Shown here piece by piece: positions 1 to 10,802 of a stretch of 64,000 nucleotides of DNA. Origin of the DNA: Gaeumannomyces sp. JS-464 (lineage: Eukaryota > Ascomycota > Sordariomycetes > Magnaporthales > Magnaporthaceae); assembly GCA_002197995.1 (NCBI GenBank), contig NGZR01000002.1, positions 8,804,001 to 8,868,000 on the forward strand. Direction: 5' to 3'. The translations under genes and the position numbers were made by a program. Each line of letters opens with the position of its first letter. The first letter of the stretch is position 1. Below the pieces are notes generated by a model. It was not told the DNA's origin. It was given only the letters and a program-made list of their open reading frames with translations, and made no database searches.

Positions 1-1488
1 TGGGCGACGCGCGAAGAGGAGAAAAATGTCAAGAGGTAATGAAGTTGGTAGCCAAGCAAGGACAGGCAGCAAAAGCGGAGGGAGCAAAAGAGGAGAAAAA
101 AAGAAAGACTAAGCAATTGGGTAATGGGGAAAAAGGGCAGAGTAATGTCTGCGCCGACGTGACAGCCCAGTGCAGCAAAGGAATACAATCGGCGGCTGTG
201 TCACTGCTGGCTGGGCTGGATTGATGCTGAGCACCGAAGAAAGGTATGGCGGGGTTCGACAGAAAATGACTGCGGAGGGGAGAAAATTTCAGCCCCTCAC
301 GCGTGGAACGCGTCAAAAATCCACAGTCACGTGTACACTGCTCCACCCCAAAACAAATCGGTCCAGCACTTTCCACGAGATCGCCACGGTGTCACGTGCG
401 TCTGTGGGAAATGGTGAATGACCCTTTGAAAGTTCAGGAGCGCAAGACGTGCCAAGGCCTAGGACTACCTAGGGTGTGGAAGGAGAAGAAACAAAGGAAT
501 CTAAGCGGAAAGAACAAAGGCGACGGAAGAAAACAAGGGGAGTGGTTGAAAATGGGTGTGGTTTTATGTGATTTGGCACGAATAGCATCGATTAGCAGTT
601 CTTAAGGTCCCAAGAGTAGTTTCGGGTCTTGGGTTCCGCTCCACCCTCATAGCAATTCATCCTTTGGGCATTTCGCCGACGGGTGGACGGAGATCATGCG
701 TATAATCATTGTCGGCTCAAGGGCGAGCGGGAGAACAAAGGAAAGGAGGGGAATGTGTTTAATTCTTAAACCTCATCCGTCCACAGGCCTCAGCCCGGAA
801 AGTCGGCATGTGCCTGTAAGGCCTGCGGATTGAACCCTCGCAATGGACAAGCGAGCAGTGGTGCTTTCGGGACGAGGCCGGCTACGGTGGGGCCCCGCAC
901 GGAAGCCCGTCATTGCGGCGGTCCGAGCGACGTGAGTTGGCATGCACACTACCTACGTGCGTACCTACCTACCTACCTATATAACCCAAGCGCGCGGGCG
1001 TGGCAACGTAGGTGTAATCAGGCAGATCCGACGAACCGCGCATGTCAGATTTCTGCCCATGTACTATCCCTCGTCCTCCTCCCGTGGGATCAGCGTGTTG
1101 CGTGTCGACAGGCGGGGAGAGTGAGCGTGCGCAGCTCGCGGCAGGACGTTGCAATAAAATCGATCTGGGATGGATCGAGCATCGGCACCTGAGCATCCGA
1201 GCTTAGCTTATTCCTACGTCAGATTAGTTGCGTCGACAGCTCGGGTTGGGGCCCTCGCGGCACGGGTTGACGAAACCTGTTGACGTCGGTCAATAAGGGC
1301 CGTAGGCTTAGCTGGATATTCCTGGGCATGTCTTCTCGAATGGAGCTCGTCTTTTGTTTGGCTCACTCCTTGCGCCATCGCAATCTAGATACTTTCCCCC
1401 GTGTGTTGCTGGACGGTGCTAGTTTCGTCACTCCGACAACACTCACCCACCTGGTGCCCATCGTCCCCTGGAGGATAGGAGCAGAGCC
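1..1488. other. Intergenic region, no supported gene
   Basis: Open frames here are short, of mixed composition and without signal peptide, motif or convincing splice structure. A short CTAC/CCTA-type run lies near 957-980. The last part probably holds the promoter and leader of the gene starting at 1489. Confidence 0.5.
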
Positions 1489-2640
1489 ATGGTTGTCCAA
1501 ACTAGGAGACCTAGGAGGGGCTCGCATACAGTTCATCGCAACGACGATATGATCAGCGACGCCACAATATTGAGAGCGGCGCGAGAGGTCTTAGATCGCC
1601 TCGAGATTAGGTTGGAAGCAGCGTCTCAGCATCCCCCGCTTAGCCCACAAGGCAACAGGAGCTGCCGTCAAACAGGAAGCTCAAGTGTAGCGCCCAAAGG
1701 ACCGCCTTCTCGTCGTCGAAGAGAGCAAGGAAATCGCTCCGGCTCACGCCCCGAGCGGCAGCCAAGTTGTCACCGTCCGGTCCAGCGCCGCGAGCCAGAG
1801 AGGAATGCCCAGCGCAGTACAGCGCCGCGACGCAGTCCAGAGCGGAAGCACGCATCATCCCCGCCGGCCCCTCCACCAATCCCGCAGCATCGCCCGCGGG
1901 CCGTTGACTACCAAAGATCTGTATTGGAGCTCCGGCGCAGCTTCGGCCTGATGGACAGCCAGAGCGACGTCGCGCTGGGCCGCCCCTCCGGCCCTGCCAA
2001 GGATGAAGTGGCAACAAGGCCCCGCCGGCAGAGCTTTTTGGAGCTTCCTCCATTTACCCGACTACAAGACGACATGGAGTCAGTCTCGGTATACTCGCCT
2101 TATATGACCCCTTCGAGCCTGATGAACAATGTGCACGGGGAAGGGCCCTCCACGGACAGGGGTGCCCGTACAAATAGTCCAACCCCCGTGCCAGCAGCAG
2201 TCTCCACGTCGGCACCGGCCGTCACTGCGCCGGAGTCAGTAGTCGTGGGATCCAAGCGAGCAAACCCTGGGCCAGAAGCGGAAATCCCTGCACCGGAGGC
2301 TGGAATCCCTCTACCGGAGCTAGGAGTTACTGCGCCGGAGCCGGCAGCCTCCACGCGTGGACCGGCGGGCGCATACGCTCCTGTCGCCGTCAGGGTCCGC
2401 AGGCCAAGGCCCAGGGATCAAGCGAGCCGACCCAGTCGCCGCCGTCATTGCGCCTGCAAGAAAAAGCTCAGAACACCCCAAACAACCAACAGCAGCCAGG
2501 CCGCGGACAACACAGTGGTGGTCCCGGGGTGCCTGGACGCCGTCGTCCTTCTGGCGGAAAACTGCCGACAGAGCGTCGCTGTGCGCGTGTCAACGACGCG
2601 ACACTTTTTGCGGGGGATGTGGGCGAGTCGGTCGACCTGA
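1489..2640 (+). CDS. Hypothetical disordered protein
   Basis: This is an uninterrupted 383-residue frame whose ATG sits in a good context (gagccATGG). I do not recognise a family. The first ~40 residues could form a helix (ATILRAAREVLDRLEIRLEA). The rest is strongly biased to Pro, Arg, Ser, Ala and Glu and looks intrinsically disordered. Residues ~255-290 hold short degenerate repeats of the type PEAEIPAPEAGIPLPELG. The C-terminal third changes to a basic, Cys-containing composition (RRRHCACKKKLR), which might be chance translation past the true end or an unspliced intron. No membrane segment or signal peptide is visible. The long frame could be partly a by-product of GC-rich DNA, so the gene call itself is uncertain. 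Confidence 0.35.
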   Translation: MVVQTRRPRRGSHTVHRNDDMISDATILRAAREVLDRLEIRLEAASQHPPLSPQGNRSCRQTGSSSVAPKGPPSRRRREQGNRSGSRPERQPSCHRPVQRREPERNAQRSTAPRRSPERKHASSPPAPPPIPQHRPRAVDYQRSVLELRRSFGLMDSQSDVALGRPSGPAKDEVATRPRRQSFLELPPFTRLQDDMESVSVYSPYMTPSSLMNNVHGEGPSTDRGARTNSPTPVPAAVSTSAPAVTAPESVVVGSKRANPGPEAEIPAPEAGIPLPELGVTAPEPAASTRGPAGAYAPVAVRVRRPRPRDQASRPSRRRHCACKKKLRTPQTTNSSQAADNTVVVPGCLDAVVLLAENCRQSVAVRVSTTRHFLRGMWASRST

Positions 2641-4199
2641 CAAGCGCAGGAGCCGGCGTCTGTCTCATGTTGGGGTGACTTGCCACCCGGGATTGTGTCT
2701 CTGACGGATGACATTGCTGCCCTTTAATTTTTGCCTTTTTGTGCCACCCCCCGGCTCGTCCATCACCCCGAGGTGGAACTTGCCCGAGAGGCGACGGCCG
2801 CCCTACCAACCCGGTCTGGCCGAGGGCTGCTTGCTTGGCCGGCCCATCCTTGCAGCCCTGATTTTGCGTCGCATTGGTTGCCCGAGGATTGTGTCAACGA
2901 CTCGTCGTAAGCTCTGGACGCTTTTGACAGATCTGCCAGTCGCCTGACAAACAGCCCCTGGCCATATTTAGTCTTCTACCACAAAGTTTGACGATCTTGG
3001 CGATAGGCTGCGCAGTGAAGTGTAATGGTTTTGTCAGAAAGGTTCGAGTGCACCTCGTGCCCCACTGGCCCCATGTCGAATTCGGGATTTGGCCTGCCTG
3101 ACTGCGTGCCTTGCAAGTAGCTCCAGGTGTTTTCACTTTTTTTTTTTTTTGCTGCTCTTATGCCTCCATGTCCCCCTGGTCCCATACGCGGAAAAATAGC
3201 CCGCAAGCGATACTCGTTGGGCAGTTCTACGCGGCTAAGATGGGGGATCGATAGGTGATGCCATTTTTAGAGGAGACCAGCGGCTCTGCACCTCTGGCAG
3301 CGCGCTGGACCCGCTATCAGATCCCAGCTGGTAGCGGGTCTTTACCCCTGAGGCTCCTCGCTCCCGCCCAAACTCCGCCACCCCTCCACGTCGGCAGAAT
3401 TCGATCCCCGCCACCCCCGAGGCTCAACATCATCGCAAGGTTCGCCCCGAGACCTCCGCCATCGGGCGCAAGCAAAGCAGGTGGACCCACGCGACCCGGC
3501 CACCGAGGACAGGGCTCCCCCATGCGACAGCCGGAGGAGGCTCCAGAGGACCGTTTCAACACGCTTTGCGTCCCATTGTATCACCATCTGAAGTTTATTC
3601 CCCCTCTCTCGCCGGTCCACAAAATCACATCAGGCGAGCGCAGCAGGCGAAAACGAACTCGTGCCTGAGGCGGTGGCCTTGTTTCGCCGAGGGAACCTGG
3701 AGATAATGCGGATCACGCCTCATGCCCCATGCGTCGATCGCCATGCGTTTCCCCTTGCGATATGGAGCGCTGCGTGAGCGCTGTGTGGGATGATCCCTGC
3801 GGTCGAGAAGCTTTTGCGCTGGGTATGCGCCGGCGTCACGGAGGATACCATGCCAGGCCAACGGAGACACTCTGCCTCAGGGAGGCAGTACTGCTGCCGA
3901 AAATGGACATAAAGGCTCGTCTTGGCCCAAACCTCTATGCTTTCTGCGTCTTACAACCATCAGGAGTTCGTTCACAGGCCTTTCCTCTCACATTCTTTTT
4001 TTTACCAGTCACTTTGACACCACTATCGTTCACACCTTACTCTCCTTTGCGCTTGAAGATCGGCCGCCTTGGCGCCTCACCAAGAATAAACATCTCCGAT
4101 TACCTACTTGATATATACCGCACAGATCTCATCTCATCCTACATCCTCTTACCGAAGCAAAAGCAAGCCTCGCCATCCGATCCAAGACATCAAGCAAAA
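2641..4199. other. Intergenic region; promoter of the LPMO-like gene at its end
   Basis: No supported gene. A T-run lies at 3137-3150. The last ~250 bases are pyrimidine-rich and contain a TATATA-like site near 4111-4117, about 85 bases before the ATG at 4200, consistent with promoter and 5' leader. Confidence 0.45.
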
Positions 4200-5039
4200 A
4201 TGCAATCCCTCTCTATCGCAAGCCTCCTCCTTGTCGCCGCGACCGGCGTCTTCGGCCACGGCTCCGTCACCTCGCCGCCGCGGCGCGTGGCGGGCGACGG
4301 CTTCAAGCAGAACTGCGGCGAGCAGATGTTCAACACCGAGAAGGGCGACGCCAACGGTAACATCCAGCAGCTGGCGCAGCAGGCGCCACGCCAGGGCTTC
4401 GACGCGTCCAAGTGCCAGCTCGAGCTGTGCAAGGGCATCCCTTTCTCCGACAATGACAAGTCGGACCGGATCCAGAAGTTCTCGCCCGGCCAGAAGGTCG
4501 ACTTCGTCGTGGCCGTCACGGCGCCGCACTCGGGCATCTGCAACGTCAGCGTCGTCGACACGAGCTCCAACTCCATCATCGGCACGCCCCTGATCGAGTT
4601 CGACAACTACGCCTCCACCAAGACGGGCGTCGCCAAGAACAACACAAACTTCAGCGTCACCATGCCCACCAGCCTACCCGAGAAGTGCGGCACCGCCGGC
4701 GCCTGCGTGCTGCAGTGGTGGTTGGGACAGCCCCGTCGAGGCCAGCAGACGTACATGAGCTGTGTCGACTTCACCTTCTCGGGTGCTGGCTCCGGTGCCG
4801 CCCCTCAGCCTGCCCCTAGCCGTGGTAACAATGGAGGCGCCGCCTCTGGGTCTGGCACCGCTCCCAACCCAGTCTCCAGTGGCGGGGCCAACACTGGTTC
4901 CAAGCCCAACACTGGATCCAGCCCCAACAAGGCCTCGGGATCGAACGGAGCCTCTGGCGCCAAGACATCCGGTGCCAACCCAGCCTCCCGCTCCGACGGT
5001 GGCTCCCGCTCCAAGTCGCCTGAGTGCGCTCGGAGGTAG
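4200..5039 (+). CDS. Secreted LPMO-like (AA16 / chitin-binding type-4-like) protein
   Basis: A single-exon gene of 279 residues. The frame is open for 471 bases upstream, but the ATG at 4200 is chosen because it begins a clear signal peptide (MQSLSIASLLLVAATGVFG) whose predicted cleavage leaves His as residue 1 of the mature protein (HGSVTSPPRR). A terminal His is the hallmark of copper-dependent lytic polysaccharide monooxygenases. The second copper ligand is probably His110 (APHSGICNVS, mature His91), and the axial residue probably Phe191 in the conserved end SCVDFTF. Paired cysteines and LQWWLG fit the fold. After about residue 195 comes a ~85-residue Ser/Gly/Asn/Pro/Ala-rich tail without a carbohydrate-binding module or GPI-type hydrophobic end. 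The likely role is oxidative cleavage of cell-wall glucan or chitin outside the cell. Assignment to AA16 rather than a related copper-binding family is from motif memory only. Confidence 0.8.
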   Translation: MQSLSIASLLLVAATGVFGHGSVTSPPRRVAGDGFKQNCGEQMFNTEKGDANGNIQQLAQQAPRQGFDASKCQLELCKGIPFSDNDKSDRIQKFSPGQKVDFVVAVTAPHSGICNVSVVDTSSNSIIGTPLIEFDNYASTKTGVAKNNTNFSVTMPTSLPEKCGTAGACVLQWWLGQPRRGQQTYMSCVDFTFSGAGSGAAPQPAPSRGNNGGAASGSGTAPNPVSSGGANTGSKPNTGSSPNKASGSNGASGAKTSGANPASRSDGGSRSKSPECARR

Positions 5040-6558
5040 ACGGCTTCTCGTTCCGTTGGCGCCTGGTGCGCGGGTTGTAGGCTGGTCCCTCATTAGCTGT
5101 ACATAGAGACGATTACTGCTTTGTAAATGAAATTCTCTTTTTGACTTGACCGGCCTTTCCGAAGCCCCAAGATTTTTAGCGCGGAACGCCGCTATGTAGG
5201 TACGAAGAAGAAACCGGCGCTTTGTTGTTCCAACTGCCCGACGACTTGTCCATGCCTAGGATAGCTAAGAAGAGGAGACGCTCCCCTTTTCATTCTGATA
5301 GACTGTGATATCTCCATAGTGGTAGTTGCAGACCTATTGTGCACACAAGACTTCAAGATGCTAGCTGTACCATTGCCAGGCCGGGTGCTTTCACCGTCGC
5401 GCCATGGCATCGAGTTGTAACGATGCTTTCAAGATCTTTTCGTTACATGTCAACCTGATCTTGATGATCAAGCATTCTCTCTGGAGGGATACGGGATGTC
5501 TCTGGTTGCTCTCAGCTTCTGCCTACACCAGCTATGTGCCTTCCCTCGGCCATTGATTGATCGAGGAGGCAACGTAATTCTCCCACCTGCCCCCACCCCA
5601 GCCCATCTAGAAAACGTGCACCCCTGGCTCCACACCCACGCCCTGCGGAAGGTGCTCTACCACTCTTGGGACTTCGCCTCTACGTCATTTCTACCTATAT
5701 CAGAGTCTCAAGGAACCCAGAAGAACTCTTTCGGCCCCTCTGATCAGCCAGCCCTAGTCCACGTGACTCCTGGCAGACTGATCTGTTCTCAACCCACCTC
5801 TTTATAAACCTCTTCCCTCCCTCTTCCCAATTTTCCTTCCTCTCTTCCTTCTCTTCCATCTTCAACCTAAAAAATTTTCCCCACCTACCACTACCACTGC
5901 CACAACCATCGCGGCTCCCAACCACATCAACAGCTATCGTCACCAACCATCAAAGCCTCATCGATGCCTGCTGGGAACTGCGGCGACTCGCCTGCCTTCG
6001 GTTCCGGGCAGCGCCCAGCCGCTCCGCGATCCGTCTAGCCCCAAAGTCCTGATTCTTTCTTTGACCTCGCTTTCTGCTTCTCGCCTCTCTCTATCAACCC
6101 ACTTCCTGGCAATCGCATCATGCTTTCCATCGCCGTGGCAGGAGCTGCGCGCCAAGGATGGGTGCATGGCGTCGTCGTCACCTCGACTACAGTAAGTCCA
6201 TCATCTCTTGGTTATTTCTCTTTGCGCACACATTCTTCAGTCTTTGCCCGTATATCCGCCTCACGCACCCACCAGCACGTTCATTCACCTGCCTACCTAG
6301 CCCATCCACCCACCTAACCTACATCAACCTTCCCTGCGAATGATGAGGATGGAATCTCTGGCCCCGTCCAAAATTAGTGTATCTGTTCTTCTCCCGGGCA
6401 CTGCCCGGGTATTTTTATTGAGATATCCAATTCCATGCTCTGCTGCCCTCTGGGGCGGGAGCATTCTGACGCACTCACCCCACCCTCCTTGATATCATAA
6501 CATCATCTTCGTCTACCGGACCCTGGAACATCACTTGGTGCTAACTTTTGCTTTCATC
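5040..6558. other. Intergenic region with pyrimidine-rich leader
   Basis: 5040-5160 is the 3' end of the LPMO-like gene. From 5800 to 6340 the sequence is C/T-rich with a TTTATAAA site near 5807 and looks like a promoter plus long 5' leader for the small gene at 6559. It carries short upstream ATG frames (near 5963 and 6120); the latter runs into a GTAAGT donor-like site near 6191, so an upstream intron is possible. Confidence 0.35.
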
Positions 6559-6820
6559 ATGAGAAAGGGAAAAAAAAACTCCTCAGTCGCGTCAGATCCC
6601 AAGGAGTCCTATTACTCGCATGGCATCACGTCGTGGTACAAGCGTAAGCTCAATTTTCCACCCCTCTCGAGTTGAAATAAAATCTTGCTAATCACATCTA
6701 TATTTCTTAGACGACGCAATTCCCTCTGTCTCATACGGGGGCATGTCGCCACGTCGGGCGTATCCATTCGCTGGGCCACAGCTTGTGATGTCGGGATATG
6801 ACATTCTCAGGATTCTATGA
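6559..6820 (+). CDS. Small spliced protein of unknown function
   Basis: Two exons, 6559-6643 and 6711-6820, give a 64-residue protein. The intron 6644-6710 begins GTAAGC, contains a good branch-like TTGCTAATC and ends TTCTTAG. Splicing keeps the frame across a split His codon. Exon 1 encodes MRKGKKNSSVASDPKESYYS followed by HGITSWYK. Exon 2 continues HDAIPSVSYGGMSPRRAYPF and ends soon after. The Tyr/Gly/Ser/Pro-rich composition resembles small conserved cytosolic fungal proteins, but I cannot name a family. No signal peptide is seen. Codons and splice signals support a real gene. The main doubts are the short length and whether an upstream coding exon exists. Confidence 0.4.
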
Positions 6821-8399
6821 CAACAAAAAGCAAAAGTAGGTGCGCAGTCAGTGACAGACACGTCCGCCAAATGCTGCTCCTTCGCCCATTTCCTTCTTCC
6901 GTGACACTGAACTAATCTTTTGCTGCTGTCTTGATCTCCAAAGGGTCATCTCGAACCGCAGTCATTGTCAAGATCGCCCTCATGTCGACACAACATCGCT
7001 TGGGCAAGGCTCTGAAGGCCAATCGCCTCCCTTGCAACCTGGACACGCCAAGCCTGCCATCCGCCATGTCGGCCAACAGGCTTAACAAGTCTCTCGTCTG
7101 ACATCACCTCCAAATCAATTTGTAAGTTTTTTTTCTGCTTCCCTGTTTCGATACTCAGCTCTTCTGTCCGCACAAATCACCAAAATCAAACGAAGAACAA
7201 ACGAAGAACAAACGAAGCTAAACAAGACCAAAACACAACAGGGCTGGCGGGACCCACCCCATGAAAATATCATTTGCCCATACGCCTCGTTCGTTCTTCT
7301 CGGCAGGTGTGGGCAAGATGGAGCGCAGCGCATATCCTCCATCGTGAGGCGGTAGCCAGGCCTTCGGGTGGGCGCCGTTGATCGTGGGTGGTTGGGAGGG
7401 GGGGACCTCTTGGTCTCGCATTGGTGCGGGCACCAGGGCAGACCAAGAGGAGCGCTGGGGTCGGGAGGAGGAGGGTGGGATACATGCATTCGGTATGGCT
7501 ACGTGCATTCGGTGGCTACTGGTATAGTAAAAAAATAAAGAAAAATAAAAAAAAAGGGTTGGGAGGGTGGGCCAAGGGCATTCGGTATGGATGGGTATTG
7601 TAAGAAAAAACAATGGGCTGGGAGGGCGGGCTGTGTGGCGGCCTATGTGGATGGTGAAGGCCGCGGAAGCGGGCTCAGGATCACGCGGATCGTTAAGGGT
7701 CCGCGTGATCTTGAACCCGCTTTGGCGTCTTCTGCCGTCCACATAGGCCGCCGAGTATTGTAAGTAGGTAGAAAAAAAACATATCATTATGAAAGTGCCG
7801 TCCCCCTTTTATGGTTTCCACTCCATCAAGCATTCTGAAAGATCTGGGCCAAGGTTATTTGTTTACGGCTCCGGTTAATTATCAGTACTTGGACACACGC
7901 CACGTCAGCTCGAAACGGCACCACCAGTGACTCTCCCGATAAGTAGCAGACCAAGGGTAGGTACCTTATTTGATCCAGCCCGCCGTCTGCGTAATAAACC
8001 CTGGACATGCCCCGTGCACGAACAGCGGTAGCGCGTAGTCAGTATGTGACCAGCTGCACGAGAAGGTGTCGATGACGGTTGAGGTGCTCTATGTGGCCAG
8101 CTGTGCCAGCAGAACCGTAGCAAACCCGACGAAGCGTAGAATTCTCAAGACAGAGCTAGTGAGATAAGGACGTGTACAAGCCGGCGTGCCAGTAGCGACA
8201 GACATTAGAACCTAAATAGCACGGCTCAGAGAGAGCTATGATGATAGAACGTAGATGAGCCAAACCTGACAGCTAGGTTTGCCGTCAACCAACCGCCCCG
8301 CGGGACCAGACGGCCATTCCCAAAGACATGCAGTGCCGAAATGGGCAATGTAGCACCGCCTCCTCCCCAGCGTGTGTGAAGTAGTTCCCGGGTTGCAGA
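6821..8399. other. Intergenic region containing repeats
   Basis: No supported gene. 7490-7620 has short imperfect repeats (GCATTCGGTATGG-type and GGGYTGGGAGGGYGGG-type units, with A-rich spacers). It is followed by the large inverted repeat at 7637-7752. Confidence 0.4.
7637..7752. repeat. 116-bp imperfect inverted repeat (hairpin or MITE-like)
   Basis: The outer arms GGCGGCCTATGTGGA (7637-7651) and its exact reverse complement (7738-7752) enclose further paired arms, 7670-7690 with 7700-7720 (GATCACGCGGA against TCCGCGTGATC, with a few mismatches). The centre is ~9 bases. No target-site duplication is seen next to the arms, so it could be a short foldback element or a regulatory or RNA hairpin. 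Confidence 0.7.
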
Positions 8400-9794
8400 T
8401 CAAGCTTTGGCAGCCGGGGTGATCGGCCCAGTAGAGAAAGTCGTGCCTCCTACCTTCTGGTCCGACGTCGAGGCTTCGGCCTGTTGCAGGGGCTTCTTGG
8501 GCGCCGCCATCTTCCACACGGACGAGGCTACGTCGCGTATCAGCGGCCGCATGACGGGGATGGACGTTGCCATGATGACCACGGCCGTCTCTGCGCCTCC
8601 CCAGATGACGAGTTGCGCTCCGTTGTCTGGGGCGATTCAAGTGCTTGTTAGTATCGGGCGAACTGAACCGTAGGTACCGGCCAAATACAGAGGAGAGAGG
8701 AGGTGGCCGAGCGGCGTACATGAGAAGTCACCGTGAATCAGGGTGGGCAGGTAGGAGCACTTGATGAAGGCGGCAATGCCAGCACTGTACAGACACAAAT
8801 GGATGTGAGCGCGGGCCCTGATTGTGTATGGAAGGAGGGGTATGGAGCTGGAGTACTTACAAGATACCTAGGTTCATGGCTAGAATTACGGCAACCTTCT
8901 CTTGCTGGTTGATCTGGACATCTTTCAAGACCTTCCACGGGAGTGCGGAGAGGATCAGATCCATGATTCCCGAGTACCCTAGCGTTGACCTCTTGGTTAG
9001 CCCAGGTGCCCTCAAAAGCGTCCATGGGAAGGCGTGAGCGCAGTGAACTGACCTCCAGCTATAATGCCATAGACGACATTGATCCTCGGATCCATGCACC
9101 TGCCCTCAGCCAGGAAGGGCTTCCACAGCCTCTCAAGCGGAACGCACTGGACCCAGAACAGCAGGGCGCTGATGCCGAACAGGATGTTCATGAGCACGAC
9201 GTTGACGAGGATGAAGGTGCGGACGCGGCCGCCACGGGTGAAGCGCAGCAGGGTCAGCGCGAAGCCCGTCTTGCTCCAGGCCTGGCCGGCGATGGAGAAG
9301 GTGACGGACACGAGCCCGGCGACGGCCAGGTCGGGCAGGGTCCGCCCGTCGACGGCGTGGCTGTGCTTGCCGTAGCCCAAGTCGACGGCGACGTGGGTGA
9401 AGATGCCGTTGGCCAGCAGCGCGATCCACGCGTTGATGAGTACCCAGTCGTCCCAGTAGAGGCTGCGCCGCCGCGTGCCGGCGCCGGCGGCGTCGTCGCC
9501 GCCGAGGGCGCTGATGCGCCGCCGCTTCTTCTTGGCGCACAGGCGCAGCGCCAGGAACAGGCCCGAGGCGGCCACGAGGGTCCACATGACCGTCTTGACG
9601 GCTGGTCCTTCGTCTTCGCTGCTGATGCGCTCGATCTCGAACGTGGGTGGCAGGCGCGAGGCCACGTCGCCGAAGTTGGTGTTGGAGGTCGTCATGGGGA
9701 GGTCGGCGAGGAGGATCGTGGCTGCGGTCGTCGGGTTTGGTCCATCGTTGCCTGAACTAGGGATGAGGTGCTGGATCGCGTCGAGGGCCTCCAT
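8400..9794 (-). CDS. Fungal rhodopsin-like (PTH11/SAT4-type) seven-TM membrane protein
   Basis: Four exons on the minus strand: 9794-9053, 8978-8861, 8784-8732 and 8626-8400 (379 residues). The start is the ATG at 9794 in a perfect context (GCCACCATGG). Introns have GTCAGT, GTAAGT and GTGACT donors, and two show GCTAAC/ACTAAC branch sites. The N-terminal ~65 residues are outside the membrane, followed by repeated hydrophobic segments (TVMWTLVAASGLFLALRLC, then helices through TFILVNVVLMNILFGISALL). YWDDWVLINAW, the LGYGKH loop and a Cys-containing PLERLWKPF segment match the fungal rhodopsin domain. The C-terminal tail is Ser/Thr/Pro-rich and cytosolic. No CFEM domain is present. The family includes PTH11-related receptors; receptor function here is inferred. 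All exons join in frame, so the gene looks intact. Confidence 0.85.
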
Positions 9795-10802
9795 GGTGGC
9801 GAGGGCGGATGACTCGTTGTAAGGTGGGCGTTCCACGATTTTGGCTTGTGCCAGAGGTATGTGTCATCGGCAGCTCGCGCCGGGTAATGAGTGTAGTCGA
9901 GGATGCAGCGTAACCGACAGAAACGAGAGTGTATGAAGCAGAAAGCTTGCCAAGGGAAAAACGGGCCAAAGAGAGTGATGGAAAGGAAGGACTGGCAAAT
10001 AAAACCGCACGGCGAAAAGAGAAGGACGGGGAAATTCAGGTGGAAGATAAAGAAGCAAAAATCCGGACGAGCGCGCGCGAAGGGTTTACTCAAATATCCG
10101 CTGCGATCCACGGTATCGATGGCATCGCAGTCGACGCGTCCCGCAGGGACCGCCGGGGGTTAAAGCGTGTCGTCGCAGATCAGGGAGGGCGCAAAACCTG
10201 GGGTAGCCAGCTCCAGGGTCTGGCGGTATCGGGTGGCACAGATCGCCCGCCGCGGGAGTTGGAGAGAAGTGGAAGGCATTGAGGGGAGCAGAATCCTGAT
10301 CGACAAGCCCGGGCGATTTCGAGGAGTGGGAGGATACCGGGCATCAAACAGAGCTTCGACAGGTGCTTCATTTTCCTCATGCATACCGTCCTCCCAGCTT
10401 GTAGACTTGGCGTTTATTTCTCTATGCTAGCATTCACGATTTCCCGGCATACGACTGGTTATTCGCCCTCCCGCCCGTCAGCCGCGCAGAGTCGCAACGG
10501 CAAAGCCGAGCACGACCTGCAAGCAACCATGCAGCCTTGGCTGCCCCGGGCTTTGTGTCTGCAGGGCCAGCGAGCATCTCCCGGGAACGGAATCAGCCAA
10601 CGGCCCGGACCAAATGCTCCATGCGCACGGCTTCCTGTCTTCTTGTCTCATGCCCGAAGGTCCGATCCATTGATCTGACGGGTCTGGTCGTGGGCCAGCG
10701 AGGACCAGTTTCCTAGACTCGAGAAAGGGGAGAGGTTGGATCAAAGGAAATCTGATTGAGGGCGACAAGAATCCGTCAAACTACCCACCCAACTGCCCAC
10801 AT
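9795..10802. other. Intergenic region between two minus-strand genes
   Basis: Contains the promoter of the seven-TM gene (9.8-10.1 kb, A/G-rich on this strand) and the 3' flank of the dehydrogenase. No supported coding frame or RNA gene seen. Confidence 0.45.

Noticed and set aside
9012..10282. Long plus-strand frames opposite the seven-TM gene
   Set aside because: They are antisense shadows of GC-rich coding sequence. The minus-strand exons have splice signals and domain content.
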